Positions 44,022-52,349 of a stretch of DNA of 64,000 nucleotides are shown here, one piece after another. Under the pieces are notes generated by a model, which did no database searches, was not told the DNA's origin, and saw only the letters and a program-made list of their open reading frames with translations. The DNA is from Paenibacillus urinalis (GTDB taxonomy: Bacteria; Bacillota; Bacilli; Paenibacillales; Paenibacillaceae): the NCBI RefSeq assembly GCF_028747985.1, contig NZ_CP118108.1, positions 4,469,001 to 4,533,000 of the forward strand, in the 5' to 3' direction. Both the position numbers and the translations under genes were made by a program. Position 1 is the stretch's first letter, and the number at the start of each line of letters is the position of its first letter.

Positions 44022-44051
44022 TGTAAACTCTTTGTGTAAACGCAATGTAAA
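44022..44051 (-). promoter_or_regulatory. Triple TTTACA repeat upstream of ppk1 (possible Pho box)
   Basis: On the minus strand TTTACA occurs at starts 44051, 44040 and 44027, spaced 11 and 13 bases. Tandem TT(A/C/T)ACA repeats at 11-base period mark PhoP sites in Bacillus. It lies 66-95 bases before the ppk1 start. The spacing is not fully regular. Confidence 0.35.
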
Positions 44052-44228
44052 ATCACCCAAGGTTGACCCATATTGCGATTCTTGAATATCAAGTTACTAA
44101 AAATATGAGAATGTTTCTACCAAATTTGACGGGATGCTTTACAATAGAGAATAGAGTAGGGTAAAGTGTTTACGTCAGTGCTATTATACGTGAACGTAGT
44201 TGTCACCTTACGAAAGAAGGAGGATACG

Positions 44229-44456
44229 ATGAATTCCAATAAATCCAGAACGCTGCAAAAAAACATCGAGTTTTTTACTGCGGCCTTATCTCAAACCGTC
44301 GTTTCCGTTTGGCAGGAGGATTCTGCTGGCGTCTATTGCGAAATTGCCCGGGGTCATGTAGAAATGTTCTCCAATGATAAAGTGCGGTTAAGAAGTGAAG
44401 ACGGCAGAGAGCATCATTATTCCCGTGACACGGTCATTTTCCAAACGGAAGTTTAA
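44229..44456 (+). CDS. 75-residue conserved-looking protein, divergent from ppk1
   Basis: A small soluble protein started at the ATG after AGAAGGAGG (the frame runs 21 codons further upstream without a ribosome site). After a helical N-terminus it alternates hydrophobic and polar residues (GVYCEIARGHVEMF, KVRLRSED, DTVIFQT), which suggests a small beta barrel such as an SH3-like or Sm-like fold. No family recognised. It has its own large terminator. Function unknown. Confidence 0.65.
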   Translation: MNSNKSRTLQKNIEFFTAALSQTVVSVWQEDSAGVYCEIARGHVEMFSNDKVRLRSEDGREHHYSRDTVIFQTEV

Positions 44457-44465
44457 TATACGAGG

Positions 44466-44542
44466 ACGACTACGTATTCTTTAGAATTCAGTCCATTTTT
44501 AGATGGGCCGAATCCTAACGAATAAAAGGTAGTCGTTTTTTT
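44466..44542 (+). terminator. Large three-tier stem-loop ending in a T-tract
   Basis: ACGACTAC pairs with GTAGTCGT. Inside, ATTCTTTAGAATTC pairs with GAATCCTAACGAAT at 12 of 14 positions, and CCAT pairs with ATGG at the tip. Seven T residues follow. At 77 bases it is much longer than a usual terminator, but its position 10 bases after a stop codon fits one. Confidence 0.75.
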
Positions 44543-44574
44543 ATATAGATCGAAGCTGGCGTAGTGCCGGCATA

Positions 44575-44961
44575 TTAGGAAGAATACGGGGCACCAAATT
44601 CAATAATATTGTGGTCGGGGTCCAGAATGAAAATTTGGGCAAATCCAGCAACACTGTCGGGTCTTGCTTCATACGGGATGTTCTGAGACTCCAGCCATTC
44701 AATTGTCGCCTTATGACTCTTCACCCATATTGCAAAATGTCCATCCGTCGTGTCAATTCCACGCTCTCTCAGCGTATCTCCTGCAGGATGCTCCAATAAA
44801 TGCAGCTGTTGATGCTCCCCGATCGCATACCATACTCCCGTGGAGTTAAAGGGCGGACGCTCCAGCCGCTTAAACTTCAGCTTTTCCGAATAAAAAGCAT
44901 GGGCGCGCTCGATATCCCGAACCGCAAGACTGACATGATGAATCCGTTCCATTTCAAGCAT
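44575..44961 (-). CDS. VOC/glyoxalase-fold protein
   Basis: A 128-residue metalloprotein of the vicinal oxygen chelate superfamily. Two beta-alpha-beta modules are visible: IHHVSLAVRDIERAHAFYSEKL at the N-terminus and HFAIWVKSHKATIEWLES in the middle, ending with FILDPDHNIIEFGAPY. Metal ligands would be His8, Glu56-like, His75 and Glu123. The start at 44961 follows a GTGAGG site; the frame extends 24 codons further. Whether it is a glyoxalase, a dioxygenase or a thiol transferase (FosB-like) cannot be told. Confidence 0.85.
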   Translation of the reverse strand: MLEMERIHHVSLAVRDIERAHAFYSEKLKFKRLERPPFNSTGVWYAIGEHQQLHLLEHPAGDTLRERGIDTTDGHFAIWVKSHKATIEWLESQNIPYEARPDSVAGFAQIFILDPDHNIIEFGAPYSS

Positions 44962-45121
44962 ATTGTATACCTCACTTTTCATGATCTCGTGATGTAGTAT
45001 CAACTTAGAATTTCCATGTCTATATGCTAACATATGTTCAGGGAAATTGTCATAGATGCTATTGAATACTTACGCGATTATGAAGTGAAATTTTTATAGG
45101 GGTATAGTGTTATTGCACCGG

Positions 45122-45967
45122 CTAATCTGTGCTGCGCTTATAATTGTCCCAGACGACTTGCTCTGTACGCAGATCAATCAATGCGGCATTTTCAACCAGT
45201 GCTGCCAGCCGAAGCGCCTCCTCAAGATTAGGATAACGGTCAAAGTATACCTCATTTACATATAAAGCTACTCCTTCATTGCCTGCGGTCGGGACCTCGC
45301 TGTCAGCTGCGACGTCAGTGGATTCGGAGCTCGTATTGGTGCTTCCTGAACTGGAACCTTCATCCCTATCCGTCACATCCCCTACTTTAACATCAGAAGC
45401 CAAAGTGTCTGTCGTTATAAGCTTATCTTGTACCTCACTATCTTCCTTATGCGCTTCTTGCTTCTGTTCATTATCCTGCTGCTTCATACCTGGCTCCTGC
45501 TCTTGCTGCATGTCATCCATGCCAGCCTGCTGATCTTGATCTGCACGGGTCTGTGCATATTGCTCTCCCTCTATATCCGCCGCCAGAGAGCTCGATATCA
45601 TCACCTTCTCTTCATAGATCGGACGATTAGAAATCTCGGCCAGCGATGAAGATTCCATATCAATAAAGCCAAGCAGCGTTTCCTTGTAAGCAGCCGTCAT
45701 AATGCCCTTACGATCACCCGATGCCTGTTCGTACTGCAGGGTCAGGTCTGTAGAATATTGCACTGTCCCCTCCTCGGCAAGCTGCTGAGCATATGCAATC
45801 AGTTCCTTCTGCGACGGAGGAAGTGGCAGATCCTCCAGTGCATCTCGCGCTATTTTATCGGTAATCGGCTGAGTAATCAATTCAGAGAAGACAGGCTCGG
45901 ATACCTTCCTCACGACAATAACAAGTAGTGCTATCACGACAAGTAAAAATAACGTGTTCCTTATCAT
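45122..45967 (-). CDS. Membrane-anchored protein with acidic low-complexity region
   Basis: About 281 residues. An N-terminal hydrophobic segment (NTLFLLVVIALLVIVV) acts as an anchor, with no cleavage motif clearly visible. Residues ~160-245 are rich in Gln, Glu, Asp and Ser and probably disordered; the C-terminal 50 residues fold again (YLNEVYFDRYPNLEEAL-like text). The start is uncertain: this ATG lacks a close ribosome site, while a CTG four codons upstream has AAAGGGG before it; the open frame reaches 46060. Function unknown. Confidence 0.65.
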   Translation of the reverse strand: MIRNTLFLLVVIALLVIVVRKVSEPVFSELITQPITDKIARDALEDLPLPPSQKELIAYAQQLAEEGTVQYSTDLTLQYEQASGDRKGIMTAAYKETLLGFIDMESSSLAEISNRPIYEEKVMISSSLAADIEGEQYAQTRADQDQQAGMDDMQQEQEPGMKQQDNEQKQEAHKEDSEVQDKLITTDTLASDVKVGDVTDRDEGSSSGSTNTSSESTDVAADSEVPTAGNEGVALYVNEVYFDRYPNLEEALRLAALVENAALIDLRTEQVVWDNYKRSTD

Positions 45968-46066
45968 TTTATGTATCAGTATGATTTCCCCTTTATACCG
46001 TTCCCAAAGAACAATGATATAAAGTTTGTATCGGAAGTTCGGCATGAAATATGAAGTCATACGTCC

Positions 46067-46249
46067 ATGTTTGAAGAGGCTGGCTTTATAGTTTCTTTAC
46101 TGGAATATTGCGATGAGCAAGGCAAGTTTCATGAAAAGGAGTGGAATCCGCAGGACGGATTCATCTACCGCTCCAAACAATTTGACCATAGGAATACAGG
46201 AGAGCAGCTCGGGTTCGTGTCACTTATCGTGGATGCCAAGAAAACGTAG
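46067..46249 (+). pseudogene. C-terminal remnant of a SAM-dependent methyltransferase gene
   Basis: A 60-codon frame whose sequence (LLEYCDEQGKFHEKEW, GFIYRSKQFDHRN, FVSLIVDAKK) resembles the last 60 residues of a Bacillota methyltransferase family. The SAM-binding core is missing, and the start lies seven bases from a gene on the other strand, leaving no room for it. There is no ribosome site. I read it as a truncated remnant; recognition from memory is moderate. Confidence 0.55.
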
Positions 46250-46265
46250 AAACTGATATACGTAG

Positions 46266-46532
46266 TTACATTATTTTCATTACATTAATTCCTAATAGAA
46301 ACATTATAATACTAATTCCAAAAAGAACAGTCCTTGCAAGCCACCAAGGAAGGATGCTAAAGAAGGCCATGATCAGCCTTGTAATTGAGGAAAAGATATC
46401 AAAAAACCACCCTGCTGAGGAATCGTTTGAGTTATAGTCTGTGCTCTTATGTAATTCTCTTGTTAAATTCAACCCAAAAATGAAGGCCGATAAAGAAACC
46501 AGCCAAAAAACACCTGCAAAGAACCAACTCAC
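46266..46532 (-). CDS. 88-residue membrane protein of unknown function
   Basis: A GTG-started frame with AGGGGAG about ten bases before. Two to three hydrophobic segments: residues ~3-22, 45-62 and 66-87, with a Ser/Asn/Asp-rich loop between the first two. Its DNA is more AT-rich than the flanking genes, and it sits next to a gene remnant, so a recent-gain origin is possible. No family recognised. Confidence 0.6.
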   Translation of the reverse strand: MSWFFAGVFWLVSLSAFIFGLNLTRELHKSTDYNSNDSSAGWFFDIFSSITRLIMAFFSILPWWLARTVLFGISIIMFLLGINVMKIM

Positions 46533-46591
46533 ACTGACAAGCTCCCCTCTATGCTGACTTAACTAAGTCTGTCTAAGCTTCATGATAAACG

Positions 46592-46640
46592 AAAAACCTT
46601 CTGGACTAAATAAGCATACTGCTTACATAGCTCAGAAGGT
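46592..46640 (-). terminator. Intrinsic terminator after the IscA-like gene
   Basis: On the minus strand ACCTTCTG pairs with CAGAAGGT, with an inner AAGCA/TGCTT pair, followed by TTTTTCG. It lies 47 bases past the stop. Confidence 0.75.
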
Positions 46641-46686
46641 CAAATTCACAGCGTCTTAATACTTAAGAAACTATAACTTCCAACGA

Positions 46687-47046
46687 TTAGCAAGGCTCTT
46701 CGTTCGGTTTACCCGCGTCCGTAGCTGTACGGAAGGAAGAACCACAGCCACAAGTCGCAATGGCGTTGGGATTATGAATGGTGAAACCACCCGTCATACC
46801 GGATTCTTCAAAGTCGATCTCAAGTCCGTCGAGGAAGCGAAGGCTGTCCTTCTCCACGACTACTTTCATATCTTGAATTGTCATATATACATCATCGTCT
46901 GTTTCGTTATCATCAAACCCCATCGCATAGGAGAACCCTGTGCAGCCTCCCGGTGTCACACCAAGACGGAGAAACATGTTCGGAGTTTCCTGCTGTTCGA
47001 GCATATCTTTCAGATGCTCTGCCGCTGTCTCGCTAATATTAATCAT
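46687..47046 (-). CDS. A-type iron-sulfur carrier (HesB/IscA/ErpA family)
   Basis: A 119-residue [Fe-S] carrier. Conserved Cys are in GGCTGFSYAMGFDD near residue 36 and in the C-terminal TCGCGSSF, spaced as in ErpA/SufA. It delivers clusters to apoproteins such as those of respiration. A short tail after the CGCG motif (KPNEEPC) ends in an extra Cys. AAGGAGG precedes the start. It is not in a suf operon here. Confidence 0.93.
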   Translation of the reverse strand: MINISETAAEHLKDMLEQQETPNMFLRLGVTPGGCTGFSYAMGFDDNETDDDVYMTIQDMKVVVEKDSLRFLDGLEIDFEESGMTGGFTIHNPNAIATCGCGSSFRTATDAGKPNEEPC

Positions 47047-47396
47047 AAGTCTTACCTCCTTCTTTCCTGATAACTAAATTATACTCCAGTGACTTTCGTA
47101 CCTCAAGAGTTACCTATCCGCATTTTCGGTATGCTTTTTATTAAGAATGTACTCTTTTTATTTCCAGATATTGAACCTACGAAATGTGAGGTTTATAATA
47201 GGTAGGGTATTTGAAGCCAAACTGTCGATATTTCGTCACAGTGTATCCAGTTGCTGTCATAAATGTAGTTGTAACTTTTTTCACAACCATTCATTATTGA
47301 AGTTTGATCTTGGGACTCCTACGGGTAAACCTATATGAGAGCATGAATTAATGGTCACGGCACAAACCAAAAAAGTACGGACTAGGAGGAATACGC
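47047..47396. promoter_or_regulatory. Divergent gap upstream of mqnE with a Rex-like site
   Basis: 350 bases. TTGTAACTTTTTTCACAA at 47269-47286 matches the Rex operator TTGTGAA-N4-TTCACAA with two mismatches in 14 fixed positions, about 110 bases before mqnE. AGGAGGAATACGC supplies the mqnE ribosome site. The other bases show no ORF or repeat. Confidence 0.35.
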
Positions 47397-48503
47397 ATGT
47401 CCACCCTTATTACACCCCATACGGACTCGAAGATGGCTGCCATCATTGAGAAGGTACAGAATGGTCAGCGTCTAACGCTTGAGGATGGTGTTTACTTGTA
47501 TGAGAGCGACGATCTGCTAACGATCGGACAGCTTGCTAACGAAGTAAATCTTCGTAAGAACGGAAAGAAAGTTTATTTTATTGAGAACATGAGCCTCTAT
47601 TTCACCAATGTGTGTGAAGCGCGCTGCGCCTTCTGCAACTTCCGCAAAGATCAGGGCGAGGAAGGCTCCTACACGCTGTCAGGACAAGAAATGATTGATT
47701 ATGTGGAGCAGCACATTCATCCGGGAGTACGGGAATTCCATATCGTCGGCGGGCATAATCAGCATGTGCCTTTTCAATATTATGTCGATTCCCTCGCTGC
47801 TTTAAACGAGAAATATCCGAATGTCACACTGAAAGCCTACACCGCTGCTGAGATTGATTTCTTCACCCGCATCAGCGGCCTCAGCATCAAGGAAGTACTG
47901 CAGGAGCTGATGAAGGCTGGACTCCAATCCCTTACCGGGGGCGGGGCAGAAATCCTCTCCGATGAATATCGTAGAAAAATGAAGGTTACCAAGGCAAATG
48001 TAGATCGTTACTTGGAGGTTCACCGCACGGCCCATCAGCTTGGCATGAAGACACATACCACAATGCTGTACGGATCTGTGGAATCCTATGAAGACCGAAT
48101 TAACCATATGCTGCAAATTCGCGAGCTGCAGGATGAGACGAAGGGATTCCTCGTATTTATCCCGCTATCCATGCAGCCGAAGAGCAAGAACGCCGGCATC
48201 ATGCGCCGCAATTCCGCCTATGAGGATCTGAAGACCATTGCGATCTCAAGACTCATGCTTGATAATTTCGACCACATCAAAGCCTACTTTATTAATATTG
48301 GAGCTCAGCTGACTCAGGTCTCCTTAAGCTTTGGAGCCTCTGACGTTCATGGCACAATTGTCCGTGAACAGATCAGTCACGCAGCAGGTGCTCTGACTCC
48401 AGCGGGACTCACCCGCAAGGAGCTGATCTGGCTCGTAAAAGGAGCAGGACGTGTTCCAGTTGAACGGGATACATTCTATAACGAGATTGAAGTATTTGAA
48501 TAA
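47397..48503 (+). CDS. mqnE: Aminodeoxyfutalosine synthase MqnE
   Basis: A 368-residue radical-SAM enzyme of the futalosine menaquinone pathway; it adds the MqnA product to SAM to form aminofutalosine. The cluster-binding triad reads CEARCAFCNFRKDQGE near residue 73, and HIVGGHNQHVPFQYYVD and TGGGAEILSDEYR follow as in MqnE rather than MqnC. It stands alone, without mqnA, C or D adjacent. It implies that the organism makes menaquinone by futalosine, consistent with the menaquinone-type sdhCAB. Confidence 0.93.
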   Translation: MSTLITPHTDSKMAAIIEKVQNGQRLTLEDGVYLYESDDLLTIGQLANEVNLRKNGKKVYFIENMSLYFTNVCEARCAFCNFRKDQGEEGSYTLSGQEMIDYVEQHIHPGVREFHIVGGHNQHVPFQYYVDSLAALNEKYPNVTLKAYTAAEIDFFTRISGLSIKEVLQELMKAGLQSLTGGGAEILSDEYRRKMKVTKANVDRYLEVHRTAHQLGMKTHTTMLYGSVESYEDRINHMLQIRELQDETKGFLVFIPLSMQPKSKNAGIMRRNSAYEDLKTIAISRLMLDNFDHIKAYFINIGAQLTQVSLSFGASDVHGTIVREQISHAAGALTPAGLTRKELIWLVKGAGRVPVERDTFYNEIEVFE

Positions 48504-48545
48504 GATCAGTTGACTCTCCCATTACTGCACTTCTTAATTATTAAC

Positions 48546-48573
48546 GGATCAGTTCCCGAGCAGGGGCTGATCC
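48546..48573 (+). terminator. Stem-loop after mqnE
   Basis: GGATCAG pairs with CTGATCC, with an inner CCC/GGG pair; the tail is TTACTTATG, weak in T. It is 43 bases after the mqnE stop. Confidence 0.5.
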
Positions 48574-48721
48574 TTACTTATGCACGAATGCCAGCCCATA
48601 CAATAACAACAAAGACGACGTTACCCATAATATTGGACTGTCGATTCTATATTTTGTATAACCAGACAACAGACAGCTTCTTTTTATGTGGGTGCACATC
48701 AGGAAAGGAAGTTATTTCGCT

Positions 48722-49783
48722 ATGAAGAATATTGTTGTACTTGGAGGCGGCTACGGCGGCCTCACCATTGTTAAACACTTAATTGAAGGTGCATTGCCGA
48801 AGGATGTCCATATCACGCTGGTCGACCGCATGCCTTTTCAGGGTCTGAAGACAGAATACTATGCACTGGCAGCCGGAACCGTGTCTGATTATGATCTTCG
48901 GGTACAGTACCCGGTTCACCATCAATTAGAATATCGATATGGCGAAGTGACGAGCATTGATCTGGATGCAAAATCCATCTCCCTTCAAAATGAAGAAATG
49001 ATTGAATATGATCAGCTCGTCATCGGCCTTGGCTGCACCGATCGGTTCCATGGCACTCCAGGTGCCGAGGAACATAGCTGCACAATACAAAGCTTCAAGA
49101 GCACTCGTGAAACGTATATGCGTCTAAGCGAGCTCAAGCCTTACGCCAATGTTCATATTGTGGGCGGTGGACTCAGCGGAGTTGAAATGGCAGCGGAAAT
49201 AAGAGAAAGCCGTGCAGACCTGAACGTAACCATCCTGGATCGCGGTGAGCGTGTTCTCTCTGCATTTCCACAGCGACTATCTGCTTACGTGGGTGAGTGG
49301 TTCAGTGAGCACCAGGTAGAGATCAAGAATCATATTTCTGTCTCCCGTGTTGAGCCTGGCTCAATCTATAATCGAGATGAGGAAATTATGACTGATGCCA
49401 TCGTGTGGACGGCAGGAATTCAACCTGTACAATTGGTACAGGATCTGCCTGTTGAGAAAGATCCAAGCGGTCGTGTGAAATTGAACGAGTACTACCAGAT
49501 TCCTGAATACAAAGAAGTCTATGTTGTCGGAGACTGTGCGAGCCTTCCTTTTGCCCCAAGCGCCCAAGCAGCTGAAGTGCAAGGTGAGCAAATTGCGCAT
49601 GTCATTTCTGCTCTTCTAAGAAACGAAGAGCCCAAAATCGAGGTCCTTCGCCTAAGAGGCACACTAGGTGCTTTAGGCAAAAAGGCCGGATTTGGGCTCA
49701 TGGGTAAGACCTCCATGATGGGGCGTGTTCCGCGTATTCTGAAGAGCGGTGTTCTCTGGATGTCTAAGCGTCATCTTGGCTAG
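48722..49783 (+). CDS. yutJ: NDH-2-like FAD oxidoreductase (YutJ type)
   Basis: A 353-residue flavoprotein. FAD motif NIVVLGGGYGGLTIVKHL is at the N-terminus, second Rossmann VHIVGGGLSGVEMAAEI near residue 140, and VYVVGDCASLPFAPSAQ near 265. It is shorter than the other NDH-2-like protein and lacks the C-terminal membrane-anchor helices, as in YutJ. The ATG at 48722 follows AGGAAAGGAAG. It is convergent with the yuzB gene and, as in B. subtilis, close to yuzB and the NifU-like gene. Confidence 0.87.
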   Translation: MKNIVVLGGGYGGLTIVKHLIEGALPKDVHITLVDRMPFQGLKTEYYALAAGTVSDYDLRVQYPVHHQLEYRYGEVTSIDLDAKSISLQNEEMIEYDQLVIGLGCTDRFHGTPGAEEHSCTIQSFKSTRETYMRLSELKPYANVHIVGGGLSGVEMAAEIRESRADLNVTILDRGERVLSAFPQRLSAYVGEWFSEHQVEIKNHISVSRVEPGSIYNRDEEIMTDAIVWTAGIQPVQLVQDLPVEKDPSGRVKLNEYYQIPEYKEVYVVGDCASLPFAPSAQAAEVQGEQIAHVISALLRNEEPKIEVLRLRGTLGALGKKAGFGLMGKTSMMGRVPRILKSGVLWMSKRHLG

Positions 49784-49803
49784 CTTGCGCCAAGCGAATT
49801 AAC

Positions 49804-50055
49804 TCATATATCCAAGTCATCCCATGCGTCAGCTTCAGCCATTTTGGACAAAATGGCTTCATGCAGTTCTTTAGGGCTGGCCGCGGTGATAACCTCACCA
49901 TTGACCAGTGCAAAAGGGGTAATGCTGCATTGTCCGCAATTGCTGAGGCAGCCGTATTCGATGACGTCATAGTCCATATTCTCTTCAAGCTCTTCAAAGA
50001 GCTCATCCGTACCAAAGTGCATGTTATTGGTACAAAATTCAATAATCGGTCTCAA
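49804..50055 (-). CDS. yuzB: YuzB-family (DUF1450) small protein
   Basis: About 83 residues, starting RPIIEFCTNNMHFG as YuzB does, with the Cys pattern CLSNCGQC near residue 41 and ALVNGEVI following. The thioredoxin-like ferredoxin fold and the four Cys suggest a [2Fe-2S] or redox role, unproven. Starts considered are TTG at 50055 (chosen; AGGTG six bases before) and GTG at 50064; a longer frame reaches 50154 but would run into the neighbouring gene's leader. Confidence 0.82.
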   Translation of the reverse strand: MRPIIEFCTNNMHFGTDELFEELEENMDYDVIEYGCLSNCGQCSITPFALVNGEVITAASPKELHEAILSKMAEADAWDDLDI

Positions 50056-50136
50056 TTTATTCACCTGCTTTTGGTTTGACCATTTTATTTTGGCGTAATT
50101 TATACTATAATAAAGGGAAGGAAAGGAGTTGATAAT

Positions 50137-50385
50137 ATGAGCGAAAACGTACAAAGCAGCACCATGTATGATGAAGTCTCTGACGTGCTCGATAAACTTC
50201 GTCCGTTCCTGCAGCGCGATGGCGGTGACGTGGAATTGGTCGATGTCGAAGACGGTATTGTGAAACTGAAATTGATGGGTGCTTGCGGTAGTTGCCCAAG
50301 CTCCACCATCACACTAAAAGCAGGGATCGAACGCGCGCTAGTCGAAGAAGTCGAAGGCGTAGAAGAAGTCGTTCAAGTATTCTAA
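50137..50385 (+). CDS. NifU-C-terminal-domain Fe-S scaffold (Nfu)
   Basis: An 82-residue Nfu protein that holds a transient [4Fe-4S] cluster for delivery to client proteins. [19 protein letters not shown] and [19 protein letters not shown] with the CxxC pair near residue 49-52 are complete. B. subtilis YutI is the match in length and neighbourhood. GGAAAGGAG precedes the ATG, and a strong terminator follows. It is divergent from yuzB. Confidence 0.95.
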   Translation: MSENVQSSTMYDEVSDVLDKLRPFLQRDGGDVELVDVEDGIVKLKLMGACGSCPSSTITLKAGIERALVEEVEGVEEVVQVF

Positions 50386-50406
50386 TATCCCATATCATCA
50401 TATAAG

Positions 50407-50454
50407 AGAGTCCCGAAGCTTCTGTCATGTGCAGAAGCCGGGACTCTTTTTTTT
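50407..50454 (+). terminator. Intrinsic terminator after the Nfu gene
   Basis: AGAGTCCCG and GCTTCTG pair with CAGAAGC and CGGGACTCT around a seven-base loop, followed by eight T residues. Confidence 0.92.
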
Positions 50455-50478
50455 GGAGACACTTCGGACTTCTCGCGC

Positions 50479-51254
50479 TCAATCCCCATCCTTGATGGTC
50501 GGTCTTATCGGATCCAATCCGCCGGAAATATCCATAATATTACCGGTAATAAAGTCCGATTGCTCCAAACATAAGAAATGTATGACTCTTGCAACGTCTT
50601 CCCCGCTGCCAGGTCTGCCCCGAGGGGTCTCCTTATCAACGAGCCCGCTGACCGCTTCAATCGTCATTTCTTTATGATCTCCTCTAATATCCCCCGGACA
50701 GATCATATTCACTGTAATTCCATAAGGTGCTTCCTCGACGGCCAATGTCTTCGTGAACGAAACCAGTCCTACCTTGGCAGCCGCATACACCGCACGCTGC
50801 GGCCAGGATCTTGCCTCTCCTGCATGGCTGAATCCAAAGTGAATGATGCGGCCCCATTTCTTGCGCCGCATGGAAGGCAGCACCCGATGATCAAGGAGCA
50901 TCGTACCGACCAGATTGCCCTGCATCAGCATCATAATCTCTTCTTGCTTATATTCAGCAAACAGCCTCCGCTCACGAATGAACGGTCCTGCATTGTTAAT
51001 CAGTATGTCCACTTCTCCAAGTTCCTTCTCAACCGTGGTGACGAGTCGCTCTGTATCATCGGCTATACAGACATCCGCTTGTACCGCAATACAACGCACA
51101 CCAAGCTTCATGATCTCGCTTGAAGAGCTTCCGCTTCTTTCCTGCTATGCACATAATTTAATGCAATATCGAAGCCTTCAGCAGCCAGCCGAAGAGCTGT
51201 CATCTTGCCAAGGCCCTTCGCACTTCCCGTAATAAGGGCGACTTTATTGTCCAA
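50479..51254 (-). pseudogene. Frameshifted short-chain dehydrogenase
   Basis: The gene should start at the TTG at 51254 (GGAGG seven bases before). The first 45 codons carry ALITGSAKGLGKMTALRLAAEG, the SDR cofactor loop, then hit a TGA at 51108-51110. A second frame, one base off, picks up at about 51123 and continues with the matching rest of an SDR: NNAGPF, the YAAAK catalytic pair and a normal C-terminus. A one-base deletion between 51118 and 51128 restores EALSSEIMKLG. The locus is either a recent pseudogene or an assembly error; the intact gene would encode 258 residues. Confidence 0.85.
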
Positions 51255-51333
51255 ATCCCTTCCTCCTTCTAACAAGAGCGGTTACTAATTCAGTATAATA
51301 TAGGGAAGGACAGAATGAAAGGAACGGCATACG

Positions 51334-51386
51334 AAACAGTCCCGTCCGGCACTTTTTTAACAACAAAGTACCGAACGGGACTGTTT
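51334..51386 (-). terminator. Bidirectional terminator after metQ
   Basis: AAACAGTCCCG pairs with CGGGACTGTTT, with an inner CGG/CCG pairing and a 13-base AT-rich loop. It begins 19 bases past the metQ stop. Confidence 0.75.
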
Positions 51387-51404
51387 ATCATCTTCTTGAA
51401 TCAA

Positions 51405-52241
51405 TTAAAATGCAGGTACGATCGCTCCAGCATAATTATCTTCAATGAACTGTTTAATCTCATCGGATTGCAGAGCATCATTCAGCTTCTGAATAGCCTC
51501 ATTGTCCTTGTTATCCTCGCGGGATACGAGCAGGTTCGCATATGGAGAATCTGCATCTTCAAGGAAGAGAGCGTCTTCCAATGGGTTAAGATCTGCTTCA
51601 AGCGCATAGTTAACGTTGATTACAGCAAGCTCTACTTCACCCAGCTGACGAGGAAGCATCGCCGCATCCATTTCGATAATTTCCAGGTTTTTTGGATTCT
51701 CTGCAATATCGCTGATCTTGGATTCAATGTTCGTGTTATCAGTCAATTTGATGATACCGTTCTTGTCCAGAAGAATAAGGGCACGGCCGCCGTTGGTTGC
51801 ATCGTTTGGAATGGCAATCTTCGCACCGTCCTGCAGCTCATCTGCAGAGGTAATTGTATTCGAGTAAGCACCAAGCGGCTCCACATGTACCGGATTGAGA
51901 GCAGTCAGCTTAAGACCACGTGTCTCGATTTCGTTATCCAGGTAAGGCTTGTGCTGGAAGAAGTTCGCATCGAGCTGACCTTCATCAAGCTGTACGTTTG
52001 GCTGTACATAGTCGTTAAAAGTAACAATTTCCAAATTAACGCCTTGCTCTTCAAGGATTGGTTTAACCTGCTCTAGAATTTCAGCATGTGGAACCGGAGT
52101 TGCACCGACCTTCAAGGTTACTGTTTCTTCTGTGCTTCCCGTGCCTTCACTTCCTGTGGTATCGGGAGCGGAATCGTTGCCGCAAGCTGCCAGTACCAGA
52201 ACCAGAGTTAGAGTTAATGCAGATAAGAACCATTTTTTCAT
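51405..52241 (-). CDS. metQ: Methionine ABC transporter substrate-binding lipoprotein MetQ
   Basis: A 278-residue NlpA-family lipoprotein. A signal peptide ends in the lipobox VLAAC near residue 18; after it is a Ser/Thr/Glu-rich linker, then the binding domain with VGATPVPHAEIL and YVQPNVQLDEGQLDANFFQH. It captures methionine outside the membrane for MetNP. The start at 52241 has AGGAGGGT before it; the frame runs 21 codons further. It is the last gene of metNPQ under a SAM riboswitch. Confidence 0.94.
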   Translation of the reverse strand: MKKWFLSALTLTLVLVLAACGNDSAPDTTGSEGTGSTEETVTLKVGATPVPHAEILEQVKPILEEQGVNLEIVTFNDYVQPNVQLDEGQLDANFFQHKPYLDNEIETRGLKLTALNPVHVEPLGAYSNTITSADELQDGAKIAIPNDATNGGRALILLDKNGIIKLTDNTNIESKISDIAENPKNLEIIEMDAAMLPRQLGEVELAVINVNYALEADLNPLEDALFLEDADSPYANLLVSREDNKDNEAIQKLNDALQSDEIKQFIEDNYAGAIVPAF

Positions 52242-52349
52242 TACAGATGACCCTCCTATATAATCTCGATATATGTGATAAAGGATGAACCATTCAACGT
52301 CCATGCCCTAAATCCAAAGTAAAATTAAAACAAACTTACAGTTGCTCTA

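Noticed and set aside
51315..52076. 253-codon open frame on the plus strand
   Set aside because: It is antisense to metQ, a certain gene; amino acid use is skewed to Ile/Leu/Arg and no motif is seen.
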